Positions 49,693 through 58,511 of a stretch of DNA of 64,000 nt are shown piece after piece (positions within the stretch are counted from its first letter, which is position 1; each line of letters opens with the position of its first letter). The notes beneath the pieces were generated by a model, which had not been told where the DNA came from, did not search any database, and saw only the letters and a program-made list of their open reading frames with translations. The translations under genes and the position numbers were made by a program. The DNA comes from Nitratireductor indicus C115 (lineage in GTDB: Bacteria; Pseudomonadota; Alphaproteobacteria; Rhizobiales; Rhizobiaceae), in assembly GCF_000300515.1 (NCBI RefSeq), contig NZ_AMSI01000008.1, positions 186,001 to 250,000 on the forward strand, read 5' to 3'.

Positions 49693-50517
49693 ATGCGATT
49701 TCTGTTTCTTGGCGACATGGTGGGGCGGTCCGGCAGGACGGCGGTCTGGGACAAGCTTCCGGGACTGATTTCCGACTTCAGGCTCGATTTCGTGGTGGTG
49801 AATGGCGAGAACGCGGCAGGCGGTTTCGGCATTACCGAGGAGATTTTCCGCAACACGCTCGATGCGGGCGCGGATGTGGTGACCACGGGCAATCACGTCT
49901 GGGACCAGCGCGAGGCGCTGACTTTTGCGCCGCGCGAGGAGCGTTTCCTGCGGCCTGCGAATTTTCCCAAGGGTACGCCCGGCCGGGGCTCGGGCGTCTA
50001 TATCGCGCGTAACGGGGCGCGTGTGCTCGTTTCCAACATCATGGGCCGGGTCTTCATGCATCCCGAGCTCGACGATCCCTTCGCCTGTGGGGAGGATGTG
50101 CTTGCGGCCTGTCCGCTGGGCGAGCAGGCGGATGCGGTGATCATCGATTTTCACGCCGAGGCGACCTCGGAGAAGATGTGCTTCGGCCATTTCGTCGACG
50201 GACGCGCAAGCGTTGTCGTAGGCACGCATACCCACCAGCCGACCGCCGACCATCAGATTCTCGATGGCGGGACGGGTTATCTTTCCGACGCAGGCATGTG
50301 CGGCGATTACAATTCCTCGCTCGGCATGGACAAGGATGAACCGTTGAACCGTTTTACCGCTAAGGTGCCCAAGGGGCGCTTCGAAGCGGCAAACGGACCG
50401 GCGACCATCTGTGGACTTGCTGTCGAGATTTCCGACCGTACCGGTCTTGCCGAAAAGATTGCGCCGTTGCGGCTCGGGCCGCGTCTTGAGGAAACCGTTC
50501 CCGCCTTCTGGCGTTGA
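49693..50517 (+). CDS. YmdB-family metallophosphoesterase
   Basis: 274 residues. Metal ligands are evident in LFLGDMVGRSGR, VVNGENAAGGFG, TTGNHVWDQ and later GTHTHQPTADHQI. Members hydrolyse 2',3'-cyclic nucleotides (Bacillus YmdB). It follows the folate gene closely, so the two are likely cotranscribed. The family start MRFLFLGDMVG fixes ATG 49693. Confidence 0.93.
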   Translation: MRFLFLGDMVGRSGRTAVWDKLPGLISDFRLDFVVVNGENAAGGFGITEEIFRNTLDAGADVVTTGNHVWDQREALTFAPREERFLRPANFPKGTPGRGSGVYIARNGARVLVSNIMGRVFMHPELDDPFACGEDVLAACPLGEQADAVIIDFHAEATSEKMCFGHFVDGRASVVVGTHTHQPTADHQILDGGTGYLSDAGMCGDYNSSLGMDKDEPLNRFTAKVPKGRFEAANGPATICGLAVEISDRTGLAEKIAPLRLGPRLEETVPAFWR

Positions 50518-50569
50518 CGGGGCGGGACCTCGTTCCTACTTCTGCTGGAATTAGCCGCTTCGCGGGCCT

Positions 50570-50591
50570 CCGTCCGGGCCGGCCCGGACGG
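50570..50591. repeat. 22-base perfect palindrome upstream of the terC-like gene
   Basis: CCGTCCGGGCC (50570-50580) is followed at once by its exact complement GGCCCGGACGG (50581-50591). It lies 30 bases before the TerC ATG. With no spacer it would form only a cruciform or a strained RNA hairpin, so a DNA-level operator is as likely as an RNA element. No T run follows. Confidence 0.8.
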
Positions 50592-50621
50592 TGCTGAAGA
50601 TTTTCCATCGAGGGGGCTCCA

Positions 50622-51392
50622 ATGGAATGGCTTGCCGGATATTTCGACTTCGTTTCCAGCCCGGAGGCCTGGGTTGCCCTGGCCACACTCGTGGTGCTGG
50701 AGATCGTGCTCGGCATCGACAATCTGATCTTCATTTCCATCCTGACGAACAAGCTGCCGCCTGAAAATCAGGCCTCGGCGCGACGCATAGGCATCGGGGC
50801 TGCGCTCATTCTGCGACTGGCGCTTCTGGCCACCATCTCCTTCATCGTTCAGCTCACGGCGCCGGTCTTCACCCTTTTCGGCCACGGCTTCTCCTGGCGC
50901 GACCTGATCCTGATCGCCGGCGGCCTGTTCCTCGTCTGGAAGGCCACGAAGGAAATCCATCATTCGGTCGATCCCGTGGACGGCAAGGAAAACATGATGG
51001 GCAAGGTGACGATGACGGTGGGCGCCGCCATCGTTCAGATATTGATGCTCGATCTCGTTTTTTCCATCGATTCCATCATCACCGCCGTTGGCATGACCGA
51101 CGAGATCGCCATCATGTTTATCGCTGTCATCAGTGCGGTGACCGTGATGCTGATCGCCGCCGAGCCGCTGTCACGCTTCATCGCGGCCAATCCCACCGTG
51201 GTCATGCTGGCGCTCGCCTTCCTTCTGATGATCGGCATGACGCTGATTGCCGACGGAATGGGCTTCCACGTGCCGAAGGGCTATATCTATGCGGCCATGG
51301 GCTTTTCCGCCCTTGTGGAAGGCCTGAACATGCTGGCGCGACGCAAGCGGGCCCATGACAGGGAGCTTGCCGCCGGAAAGACGCTGGAATAG
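50622..51392 (+). CDS. TerC-family integral membrane protein
   Basis: 256 residues, about seven transmembrane spans. Conserved acidic residues lie in [16 protein letters not shown] and [15 protein letters not shown], the two-fold repeat typical of the family. TerC/Alx proteins are linked to metal (Mn) export and to secreted-protein metalation. GAGGGGG precedes the ATG. No recognisable yybP-ykoY aptamer is present upstream. Confidence 0.93.
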   Translation: MEWLAGYFDFVSSPEAWVALATLVVLEIVLGIDNLIFISILTNKLPPENQASARRIGIGAALILRLALLATISFIVQLTAPVFTLFGHGFSWRDLILIAGGLFLVWKATKEIHHSVDPVDGKENMMGKVTMTVGAAIVQILMLDLVFSIDSIITAVGMTDEIAIMFIAVISAVTVMLIAAEPLSRFIAANPTVVMLALAFLLMIGMTLIADGMGFHVPKGYIYAAMGFSALVEGLNMLARRKRAHDRELAAGKTLE

Positions 51393-51419
51393 AGCGGCTT
51401 CATCCCGCGCGCATGCGGT

Positions 51420-52250
51420 TCAGACGCCCCGCAGCACCACGATGGTAGGGCGGCGGGGCAGCGTATCGATCGAGATCGATATGGCGGCTGTGTCGCGGAA
51501 ATCCAGATCGAAAGCCGCGCCCATGCGGCTCGTGAACTCGCTGAGCGGCGTCGCATGGCGATGCATGGGCAGGATGATCGATGAGGACAGCCGGCGGGCG
51601 ATTTCGCTCATGCCGTCGAGGGAAAGGGTTAGCCCGCCATCAATAGGCACCATCAGCACATCCAGGCGGCCTATCGCTGCGTAGTGAGCGTCTTCCAGCC
51701 GGTGGTGCAGATGTCCCAGATGGCCGATGCACAGTCCTGCGACCTCGAAGATGAAGATGGAATTGGCGTTGGGCTCCACAAGGCCGTAGCGGTTGATATC
51801 AGTCGTGACATTACGGATGTAGACATCGTCCACCATCAATGAATGGCTGGCAGGCTCGCCATTTTCGCCCCAGCCGTGCAGGACATGCTCGATGGCCGGG
51901 TCGGGGTTCATGGAATAATGGGTGGAATGGGCCTTGTTCATGGTGACGACGCCCGGCAGCGGGTCGTTCCCGTAAGCGCCGGAATAATCCGTGGCGATGG
52001 TGACGCCGGCAGGCGTGCGGATCACATAGGTGGAATGGCCCGCATAGGTGATCGTAACGGGGTCGCCCCGTCCAGCAACGGGCGTGGCGAAAGAGGCGTA
52101 GATCACGTGGGGAAGGGCCTGCGCGACGGCAAGGCACGTGCTCGGTCGTTGCCGGGCCTGGTCCGACACTTGCGCTACGGCAAGCGGGATGGCGATGATG
52201 GACCATAACAGAATGGCGGTCATGCGGAGTCCGTTCATGCGGGCATTCAT
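51420..52250 (-). CDS. Exported MBL-fold metallo-hydrolase
   Basis: 276 residues. A signal sequence ([23 protein letters not shown]) precedes an MBL-like domain: [38 protein letters not shown] and LPMHRHATP. The sequence resembles UlaG-like enzymes. The canonical HxHxDH is reduced to HSTHYS, so activity is uncertain. Start at ATG 52250 was chosen for its GGGAG upstream; other ATGs at 52259, 52238 and 52223 are possible. It converges with the terC-like gene. Confidence 0.8.
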   Translation of the reverse strand: MNARMNGLRMTAILLWSIIAIPLAVAQVSDQARQRPSTCLAVAQALPHVIYASFATPVAGRGDPVTITYAGHSTYVIRTPAGVTIATDYSGAYGNDPLPGVVTMNKAHSTHYSMNPDPAIEHVLHGWGENGEPASHSLMVDDVYIRNVTTDINRYGLVEPNANSIFIFEVAGLCIGHLGHLHHRLEDAHYAAIGRLDVLMVPIDGGLTLSLDGMSEIARRLSSSIILPMHRHATPLSEFTSRMGAAFDLDFRDTAAISISIDTLPRRPTIVVLRGV

Positions 52251-52411
52251 GGCAGGCATCTCCCGTGATGTTGGTCGCGGCTTCAGGTCTCGCATTCTGC
52301 CGCTTCGGCTTCCTTGCAGCGCGATGGTGCGCGGTTCTGGACGTTTGCGGCCAATTTCACTATAAGGCGCCACAATTCCGATGTTTTCAAAAGACCGTGA
52401 GAAGGAGCCCC

Positions 52412-53161
52412 ATGGCCGGTCATTCCCAATTCAAGAACATCATGCACCGCAAGGGCCGGCAGGATGCCGTCCGCTCGAAGATGTTTTCCAAGCTGGCGCG
52501 TGAAATCACCGTTGCCGCCAAGGCCGGCCTGCCTGATCCCGCGATGAACCCGCGCCTGCGTCTGGCGATCCAGAACGCCAAGGCCCAGTCCATGCCGAAG
52601 GACAATATCGAGCGCGCCATCAAGAAGGCCGCCGGCGGCGATTCCGAAAACTACGAGGAAGTGCGCTACGAAGGCTATGGCCCCGGTGGCGTGGCGGTCA
52701 TCGTTGAGGCGCTGACCGACAACCGCAACCGCTCTGCCTCCAACATTCGCGCGGCCTTCACCAAGGCTGGCGGATCGCTTGGCGAGACGGGCTCCGTTTC
52801 CTTCATGTTCGACCGGGTGGGCGAGATCGTCTATCCGGTGAGCGTCGGCGATGCCGACAAGGTGATGGAAGCTGCTATCGAGGCAGGCGCTGAAGATGTT
52901 CAGTCCGATGAGAACGGCCATGTCATCATCTGCGGCTTCGAGGATATCGGCGAGGTGACGTCGGCGCTGGAAACGGCGCTCGGCGAGGCGGAATCGGTGA
53001 AGGCGATCTGGCGTCCGCAGACCGGCACGCCGGTGGACGAGGAGCGCGCGCAGTCGATCCTCAAGCTGGTCGCCACGCTTGAAGATGATGACGATGTGCA
53101 GAACGTCTATGCCAATTTCGAGGTGGACGACGCCACGCTCGCCAAGCTCAGCGCGGCCTGA
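52412..53161 (+). CDS. YebC/PmpR-family regulator (TACO1-like)
   Basis: 249 residues. The start [19 protein letters not shown] and [29 protein letters not shown] are strongly conserved in the family. Members either control transcription or help translation of proline-rich sequences. GAAGGAG lies about 6 bases before the ATG at 52412. The gene is monocistronic and ends just before a family-B repeat. The (Pro-Glu)59 tract of FtsY in this window is an interesting possible target if a translation role applies. Confidence 0.94.
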   Translation: MAGHSQFKNIMHRKGRQDAVRSKMFSKLAREITVAAKAGLPDPAMNPRLRLAIQNAKAQSMPKDNIERAIKKAAGGDSENYEEVRYEGYGPGGVAVIVEALTDNRNRSASNIRAAFTKAGGSLGETGSVSFMFDRVGEIVYPVSVGDADKVMEAAIEAGAEDVQSDENGHVIICGFEDIGEVTSALETALGEAESVKAIWRPQTGTPVDEERAQSILKLVATLEDDDDVQNVYANFEVDDATLAKLSAA

Positions 53162-53186
53162 GCGTGGTGAGCGAACTGAAGCATTT

Positions 53187-53285
53187 TGCAGTCAGGTGGA
53201 AACACCTGACGTCCGCATAAATGCGGAAAAATGACAAGATAGAGCATCCTTTGTGCGTCCGAGAGGACGCACGGCGCTCCAGCGT
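53187..53285. repeat. Hairpin repeat, family B, copy 2, running into a SelW-like gene
   Basis: Two tetraloop hairpins: GTCAGGTG (53191-53198)/CACCTGAC (53203-53210) with loop GAAA, and GTGCGTCC (53253-53260)/GGACGCAC (53265-53272) with loop GAGA. The first is the reverse complement of 28511-28546. The second half overlaps the start of the SelW-like coding frame. Confidence 0.75.
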
Positions 53286-53568
53286 TGCGATCACCTATTG
53301 CACGCAATGCCAGTGGCTCCTGCGGTCCGCGTGGCTCGCGCAGGAGCTCCTGTCCACCTTTTCGACAGAGCTGGACGAAGTGGCGCTGAAGCCCGGCACG
53401 GGCGGTATTTTCGAGATCACCTGCAACGGCGTTCTGATCTGGGAGCGCAAGCGTGATGGCGGCTTCCCCGATGCCAAGACGCTGAAACAGCTCGTTCGCG
53501 ATCAGATCGATCCCGAACGGGACCTTGGCCATATCGACAGGACAGAAACAAAAAACCCGCCGGAATAG
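53221..53568 (+). CDS. SelT/SelW/SelH-family (Rdx) selenoprotein-like protein with CxxC
   Basis: 115 residues. The Rdx core ITYCTQCQWLLRSAWLAQELLSTF begins near residue 24 and has Cys-Thr-Gln-Cys where selenoproteins have CxxU. The C-terminal part is GGIFEITCNGVLIWERKRDGGFPDAKTLKQLVRDQIDPERDLGHID. The first 20 or so residues are encoded by a repeat element, so the true start is uncertain: ATG 53221 is used here, but a TTG at 53251 is also possible. A bidirectional terminator follows. Confidence 0.85.
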   Translation: MRKNDKIEHPLCVREDARRSSVAITYCTQCQWLLRSAWLAQELLSTFSTELDEVALKPGTGGIFEITCNGVLIWERKRDGGFPDAKTLKQLVRDQIDPERDLGHIDRTETKNPPE

Positions 53569-53579
53569 GCGGGTTTTTT
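53550..53579. terminator. Bidirectional terminator between SelW-like gene and rpmE
   Basis: AACCCGCC (53554-53561) pairs with GGCGGGTT (53568-53575); the outer A and T runs extend the stem on both sides. Works for the plus-strand SelW-like gene and the minus-strand rpmE gene. The stem overlaps the last codons of the SelW-like frame. Confidence 0.9.
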
Positions 53580-53636
53580 GTTTGATCTTTTCCGAGGCCG
53601 GACACGGTCGGCAAGACCGCCCGGAGCGTATCGAGC

Positions 53637-53858
53637 TTAGATGCCCAGGCCCTGGTAACGCTGCTTGAACTTGGAGACGCGGCCGCCGCGGTCAACCAGC
53701 GACTGCTGGCCGCCGGTCCACGCCGGATGCGAGGACGGGTCGATGTCGAGCTGCAGCGTGTCGCCTTCCTTGCCCCAGGTGGAGCGGGTCTCGTACTCGG
53801 TGCCGTCGGTCATGACGACTTTGATCATGTGATAGTCGGGATGAATTTCGGCTTTCAT
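53637..53858 (-). CDS. rpmE: 50S ribosomal protein L31 (zinc-free type)
   Basis: 73 residues, starting [19 protein letters not shown] and ending [37 protein letters not shown] is the L31 core. The four Cys of the zinc-binding form are absent, as usual in alphaproteobacteria. The frame is open upstream, but the family start fixes ATG 53858. It is divergent from the ABC exporter gene and convergent with the SelW-like gene. Confidence 0.96.
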   Translation of the reverse strand: MKAEIHPDYHMIKVVMTDGTEYETRSTWGKEGDTLQLDIDPSSHPAWTGGQQSLVDRGGRVSKFKQRYQGLGI

Positions 53859-54067
53859 CGGTCTGTCCTGAACTTGGTTGGCGGGTTTCAATTCATCCGC
53901 TCTTGCGGCAATTGCACCCATCTTCAAAACTTGAAGCCGCGGCCAAGGAAGGCTACGGCTTCGCAGAGGTTGGCGAGCCTATACATCAGGCGTTTCGCCA
54001 AGACAAGGCTTGAGCGGTGCACAATTTGTCCATCGCGGCATTGCGACGACTGAAGGGGATGGGGCGG

Positions 54068-55885
54068 ATGGCGCGCACCGACACGGATACGGGGGCAGGT
54101 GGCACGGCAGGCAAGAGGCGCTCCCTGCAGCCGTTGAGGCGCCTGTTCCCCTATATCGGGCGTTATCCGGGCCTGATGGCGGGTGCCGTATTCTTCCTCA
54201 TCCTTGCAGCGCTTGCCACGCTCACACTGCCGCTCGCCGTGCGTCGCATGATCGACCATGGTTTCTCTGAACAGGATTCCATCTTCATCGCCAATTATTT
54301 TTCCATGCTGGTGGTGGTGGCCGCAGTGCTCGCACTGGCTTCGGCAGGGCGGTATTTCTTCGTCATCACGCTCGGCGAACGGGTGGTGGCGGATTTGCGG
54401 CGCGACGTGTTCGATCATGTCACCCGGCTTTCGCCAGGCTTCTTCGACAGCGTTCAGTCGGGCGAGATCGTTTCGCGGCTCTCGGCGGATGCGACGCAGG
54501 TCAAATCGGCGGTCGGTGCGACGGCATCCGTGGCACTTCGCAATCTCATCATGGGGCTCGGTGCCGTCGGGATGATGGTTGTCACCAGTCCGCGCCTCTC
54601 TCTATTGGTGGTGCTTGCCATTCCGGTGATCGTGTTTCCGCTTGTCGCCTTCGGTCGCTCGGTGCGCCGCCGTTCGCGCTTCGCGCAGGATACGCTTGCC
54701 ACGGCGACCGCCTATGCCAGCGAACAGATTGGCGCGGTGCGCACGTTGCAGGCCTTCACGGGTGAGAAAGCCGTGCGCGGCAAGTTTTCAAACGCCATCG
54801 AGACGGCCTTCGCGGCGGCACGGTCCTCGATCTTCGCGCGTTCGCTCCTCACTTTCTTCGCGATCTTCATGACGTTCTCGTCGGTTGTCGCGGTTCTGTG
54901 GTTCGGCTCACGCGATGTGCTTTCGGGCGCCATGACGCCCGGAACGCTCGGCCAGTTCCTGCTTTACTCCGTTCTCGCGGCCGGGGCACTCGGCGCCCTC
55001 TCCGAGGTTTGGGGTGAGCTGTCGCAGGCCGCAGGCGCTGCGGAGCGCATGAGCGAGCTTCTGGCGGAAGACCCGGCCATCGTTGCGCCTGCAAATCCCG
55101 TTGCCCTGCCGCAGCCGCCGCGCGGCGCGGTTTCCTTCGAGGATGTTTCCTTCGCCTACCCGACACGGCGCGACCGTTCGGCCCTGCATGGGTTGTCCTT
55201 TGCAGTGGAGCCGGGGGAGACAATCGCCATTGTCGGCCCCTCGGGGGCGGGCAAGAGCACCATCTTCTCGCTGCTCCTGCGGTATTACGATGTCGATGGC
55301 GGGCACGTCCTGCTGGACGGCGTCGATGTGCGTTCGGCCGATCCGCAGGCGCTTCGCTCGCGCATGGCAATCGTGCCGCAGGATGTGACGATCTTTGCCG
55401 CAAGTGCTGCCGAGAACATCGCCTTCGGGCGGCCGGAGGCCTCGCGTGCAGAGATCGAGGCGGCGGCGAAGGCGGCGCTTGCCCATGATTTCATTTGCGA
55501 GCTTTCTGAGGGGTATGACACGCCGGTCGGCGAGCGTGGTGTCACGCTCTCGGGTGGTCAGAGGCAGCGTGTGGCGATTGCGCGCGCCATTTTGCGCGAT
55601 GCGCCGATCCTGCTTCTGGACGAGGCCACGTCGGCACTCGATTCCCAAAGCGAAACGCTGGTGCAAAAGGCGCTTGAGCATCTGATGAAAGGCCGCACGA
55701 CGCTGGTCATCGCGCATCGGCTGGCGACCGTACTCAAGGCCGACCGCATCCTCGTTCTCGATGAAGGGCGCATCGTGGAAGCGGGTACCCATGTAGAACT
55801 CGTGGCGAGAGGTGGTGTTTATGCCAAGCTCGCCAGCCTGCAGTTCGAAGCCGGAGCCAATGCTTTCGGGGACGCGGCGGAATAG
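54068..55885 (+). CDS. ABC exporter half-transporter (MsbA-like)
   Basis: 605 residues. N-terminal six-helix membrane domain (about 30-320), then an ATPase with Walker A GPSGAGKST, LSGGQRQRVAIARA and LLLDEATSALDS. Exporter architecture with fused membrane and ATPase domains; it should act as a homodimer or heterodimer. The closest general class is MsbA/LmrA-like lipid or drug exporters, but the substrate cannot be told. ATG 54068 was chosen for its GGGG spacing; GTG at 54017 and ATG at 54059 are alternatives. Confidence 0.9.
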   Translation: MARTDTDTGAGGTAGKRRSLQPLRRLFPYIGRYPGLMAGAVFFLILAALATLTLPLAVRRMIDHGFSEQDSIFIANYFSMLVVVAAVLALASAGRYFFVITLGERVVADLRRDVFDHVTRLSPGFFDSVQSGEIVSRLSADATQVKSAVGATASVALRNLIMGLGAVGMMVVTSPRLSLLVVLAIPVIVFPLVAFGRSVRRRSRFAQDTLATATAYASEQIGAVRTLQAFTGEKAVRGKFSNAIETAFAAARSSIFARSLLTFFAIFMTFSSVVAVLWFGSRDVLSGAMTPGTLGQFLLYSVLAAGALGALSEVWGELSQAAGAAERMSELLAEDPAIVAPANPVALPQPPRGAVSFEDVSFAYPTRRDRSALHGLSFAVEPGETIAIVGPSGAGKSTIFSLLLRYYDVDGGHVLLDGVDVRSADPQALRSRMAIVPQDVTIFAASAAENIAFGRPEASRAEIEAAAKAALAHDFICELSEGYDTPVGERGVTLSGGQRQRVAIARAILRDAPILLLDEATSALDSQSETLVQKALEHLMKGRTTLVIAHRLATVLKADRILVLDEGRIVEAGTHVELVARGGVYAKLASLQFEAGANAFGDAAE

Positions 55886-55924
55886 CTCTTCGTTTCGGGC
55901 TTCCCGCCTTCGCTGTAATCGCAG

Positions 55925-57409
55925 CTATGCGCCGTAGCGTGCTTCCAGGTGGCGAAGGAAATGAGCCGCGTTGAGCGGTTCGCCCGTCGCCCGCTCAATG
56001 AGTTCCGGCGTGGACCAGCGCGATCCCTGCGACCAGATGCGGTCGCGCCGCCAGGCGTTGACCGCTTCGAAATCGCCGGCAGCGATCTGCGCATTCACGT
56101 CGGGCATGTCCTTTTCGATGGCCGCCCATTGCTGGGCCGCGATCATGGCGCCGAGCGTGTAGGAGGGGAAATAGCCGAACGCGGCAGAGGGCCAGTGAAC
56201 ATCCTGCATCGGGCCGTCTTGCGGTGTGTCGATGGTTGAAAGACCGAGATAGGCGCGCATTCTGGCGTCCCACGCCTCCGGCAGGTCGCGGGCTTCCAGT
56301 GTGCCGGAAATCAACTCCTGCTCCAGCTCGAACCGCAGAATGACGTGAAGCGGATAGGTCACCTCATCCGCGTCGACGCGGATCAGTCCGGGCTCGACAT
56401 GGTGGACATGGGCGAGAATCTCGTCTTGCGACCATTTTTCACCGAGATGGTTTTCGACCACCGGCAAGGCCCATTCCCAGAACGCGGGGTTGCGGCCGAT
56501 CTGCTTTTCAACGAACAGGCTCTGGCTTTCATGGATCGCCATGCCGCGCGCCTTGCCCAGGGGCCAGTGCGCCCAGCGAGCGGGCAGGTTCTGCTCATAA
56601 AGGGCATGGCCCGTTTCGTGCAGAATGCCCATCAGCGAGGACAGGAACTCTCCGGTCTTGTAGCGGGTGGTGATGCGGACATCCGTCGGGACACCGCCGC
56701 AGAAAGGATGGTGCGAGACGGAAAGACTGCCGCGCGTCAGGTCGAAGCCGACGGCTGCCATCATGGAGAGCCCCAGCTCGCGCTGACGCTCGACGGGATA
56801 GGAGCCGGAAAGGGCGCGGAGCGGCTGCCGCTCCAGCCGCCGCGCCTGCGCTTCCAACGCACGCGGCACGAAATCGACGAGGAAGTTCTTCAGTTCACCG
56901 AACACCGGTGTGATTTCGGCTGCCCGATTGCCGGGGTCGTATTGCTCCATGAGGGCGTCATAGGGGGCAAGATCGAGTGCCTCGGCGCGCATGTGGGCTT
57001 CTTCGCGGGCAAGGTCGATCACACCTTCCAGCGCCGGCAGGAAGCCAGCCCAGTCGCCGCGTTCGCGCATCTCGCGCCACAGCTGTTCGGAGCGCATGCG
57101 CGTGCGTGTCTGCCGCTCCACGAAGTCGGACGGAAGGCAGGTCAGGTTGGTGTAGTGGCGGCGGAATTCCGCGACGGCGGCCTTTTCCTCCGCGTTCAGA
57201 TCTTCCGCTTCGGCGGCTGCGATCCAGTCGCCGATCTCCGGCGCGGTCGACTGGCGGTGCGCCATGCCGGCAAGCGTGGACATGGCTTCAGCCCGCGCCT
57301 CACCGCCACCGGGCGCCATGTGGGTGGCCTCGTCGGCGCCGAGAATGGCAAGCGCGTGGTCGAAGGCTTGCAGCCTGCGGCAGAGTTCATCGAGCTTCTG
57401 GAAGGACAT
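55925..57409 (-). CDS. Carboxypeptidase M32 (Taq)
   Basis: 494 residues. Zinc-binding HETGH at residues 264-268 in SLMGILHETGHALYEQ, with the third-ligand region GMAIHESQSLFVEKQIGR. It removes C-terminal residues from peptides in the cytoplasm, requiring cobalt or zinc. ATG at 57409 has GCGAGG upstream and matches family length (about 500). It converges with the ABC exporter gene. Confidence 0.95.
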   Translation of the reverse strand: MSFQKLDELCRRLQAFDHALAILGADEATHMAPGGGEARAEAMSTLAGMAHRQSTAPEIGDWIAAAEAEDLNAEEKAAVAEFRRHYTNLTCLPSDFVERQTRTRMRSEQLWREMRERGDWAGFLPALEGVIDLAREEAHMRAEALDLAPYDALMEQYDPGNRAAEITPVFGELKNFLVDFVPRALEAQARRLERQPLRALSGSYPVERQRELGLSMMAAVGFDLTRGSLSVSHHPFCGGVPTDVRITTRYKTGEFLSSLMGILHETGHALYEQNLPARWAHWPLGKARGMAIHESQSLFVEKQIGRNPAFWEWALPVVENHLGEKWSQDEILAHVHHVEPGLIRVDADEVTYPLHVILRFELEQELISGTLEARDLPEAWDARMRAYLGLSTIDTPQDGPMQDVHWPSAAFGYFPSYTLGAMIAAQQWAAIEKDMPDVNAQIAAGDFEAVNAWRRDRIWSQGSRWSTPELIERATGEPLNAAHFLRHLEARYGA

Positions 57410-57478
57410 GCGGAAACCTCGCTTGATACGGAACAGCCGGGGCAAGGGAACCGCCCGGCCGTGCAGAAGGACGTCAGC

Positions 57479-58510
57479 TCAGCGTTCGGTGAGCTTGAGC
57501 TCGATGCGGCGGTTGCGGGCGCGGGCTTCCGGCGTCTCGGCCGTATCGAGCGGCTGGTACTCGCCGAACCCGGCGGCAACAAGGCGATTGGCCGGAACGC
57601 CGTTCTGGATCAGGAACTTCACCACAGCCGTCGCACGCGCGGTGGAGAGCTCCCAGTTGTCGCGGAAGCGTCCGGTGCCGGAAAGCGGCACGTTGTCCGT
57701 GTGGCCGTCCACGCGCAGCACCCAGTTGATTTCCGGGGGGATTTCCTTCTGCAGTTCGAGGATGGCCTCGGCGAGTTTCTTCATCTCGGCCTCGCCATTC
57801 GGATTGATCTCGGTCGCGCCCGAGGAGAAGAGCACTTCAGACTGGAAGACGAAACGGTCGCCGACGATGCGGATGTTCTCGCGGTCGGACAGAATTTCGC
57901 GCAGCCGTCCGAAGAAGTCCGAGCGGTATCGGTTCAGCTCCTGAACGCGCTGGGCAAGAGCGACATTCAGGCGGCGACCCAAATCCGCGATCTTGGTGTT
58001 GGATTCGCGGTCGCGCTTCTCGGATGCCTCAAGTGCCGCCTCCAACGCACCGATCTGCTTGCGGAGCGCTGAAATCTGCTGGTTCAGGAGTTCGACCTGT
58101 GACAGTGCGCGCTGGCTGATCTGGCGCTCGCTGTCCAGCGCGCCGCTCAATTCGCCGATGCGCACGGCGGCTTCCTCGCTCTGGCCGCTGCCGCTGTCGA
58201 GAAGCTGCTGCAGGCGTGATTTTTCCGCTTCGGCATCGGCAAGGGAGGCGCGGAGGCTGGCGAGAGCGTCCTCCGCATCCTGTGAATTCGCCTGCTCAAG
58301 CGCCAGAAGCTGCGTCAGCTCGTTGATCTGTGCGTTCAACCGGTCGAGCACGGCATCCTTGCCGCTGATTTCCTGGCTCAGGAAATACTGCGCAAGCACG
58401 AAGACCGAGAGCAGAAACATGATGGCGAGCAGAAGCGTCGCCAAGGCGTCCACGAAGCCCGGCCAGTAATCGACGCGACGGTCGCTGCGGCGTCCTCGGG
58501 CGAGCGCCAC
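57479..58510 (-). CDS. OmpA/MotB-domain protein with coiled coil
   Basis: 343 residues. One N-terminal transmembrane span (GFVDALATLLLAIMFLLSVFVLAQYFL) resembles MotB/TolR/ExbD helices. A coiled coil of about 140 residues follows, then a C-terminal OmpA-like peptidoglycan-binding domain ending ...ARARNRRIELKL. Together with the TolQ/MotA-like protein encoded immediately upstream, it probably forms an ion-driven envelope complex. The two genes are one base apart. Its exact substrate or function is unknown. Confidence 0.9.
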   Translation of the reverse strand: MALARGRRSDRRVDYWPGFVDALATLLLAIMFLLSVFVLAQYFLSQEISGKDAVLDRLNAQINELTQLLALEQANSQDAEDALASLRASLADAEAEKSRLQQLLDSGSGQSEEAAVRIGELSGALDSERQISQRALSQVELLNQQISALRKQIGALEAALEASEKRDRESNTKIADLGRRLNVALAQRVQELNRYRSDFFGRLREILSDRENIRIVGDRFVFQSEVLFSSGATEINPNGEAEMKKLAEAILELQKEIPPEINWVLRVDGHTDNVPLSGTGRFRDNWELSTARATAVVKFLIQNGVPANRLVAAGFGEYQPLDTAETPEARARNRRIELKLTER

Positions 58511-58511
58511 G

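Noticed and set aside
50520-50621. yybP-ykoY manganese riboswitch before the TerC-like gene
   Set aside because: The conserved aptamer blocks are not present; only a palindrome is seen.
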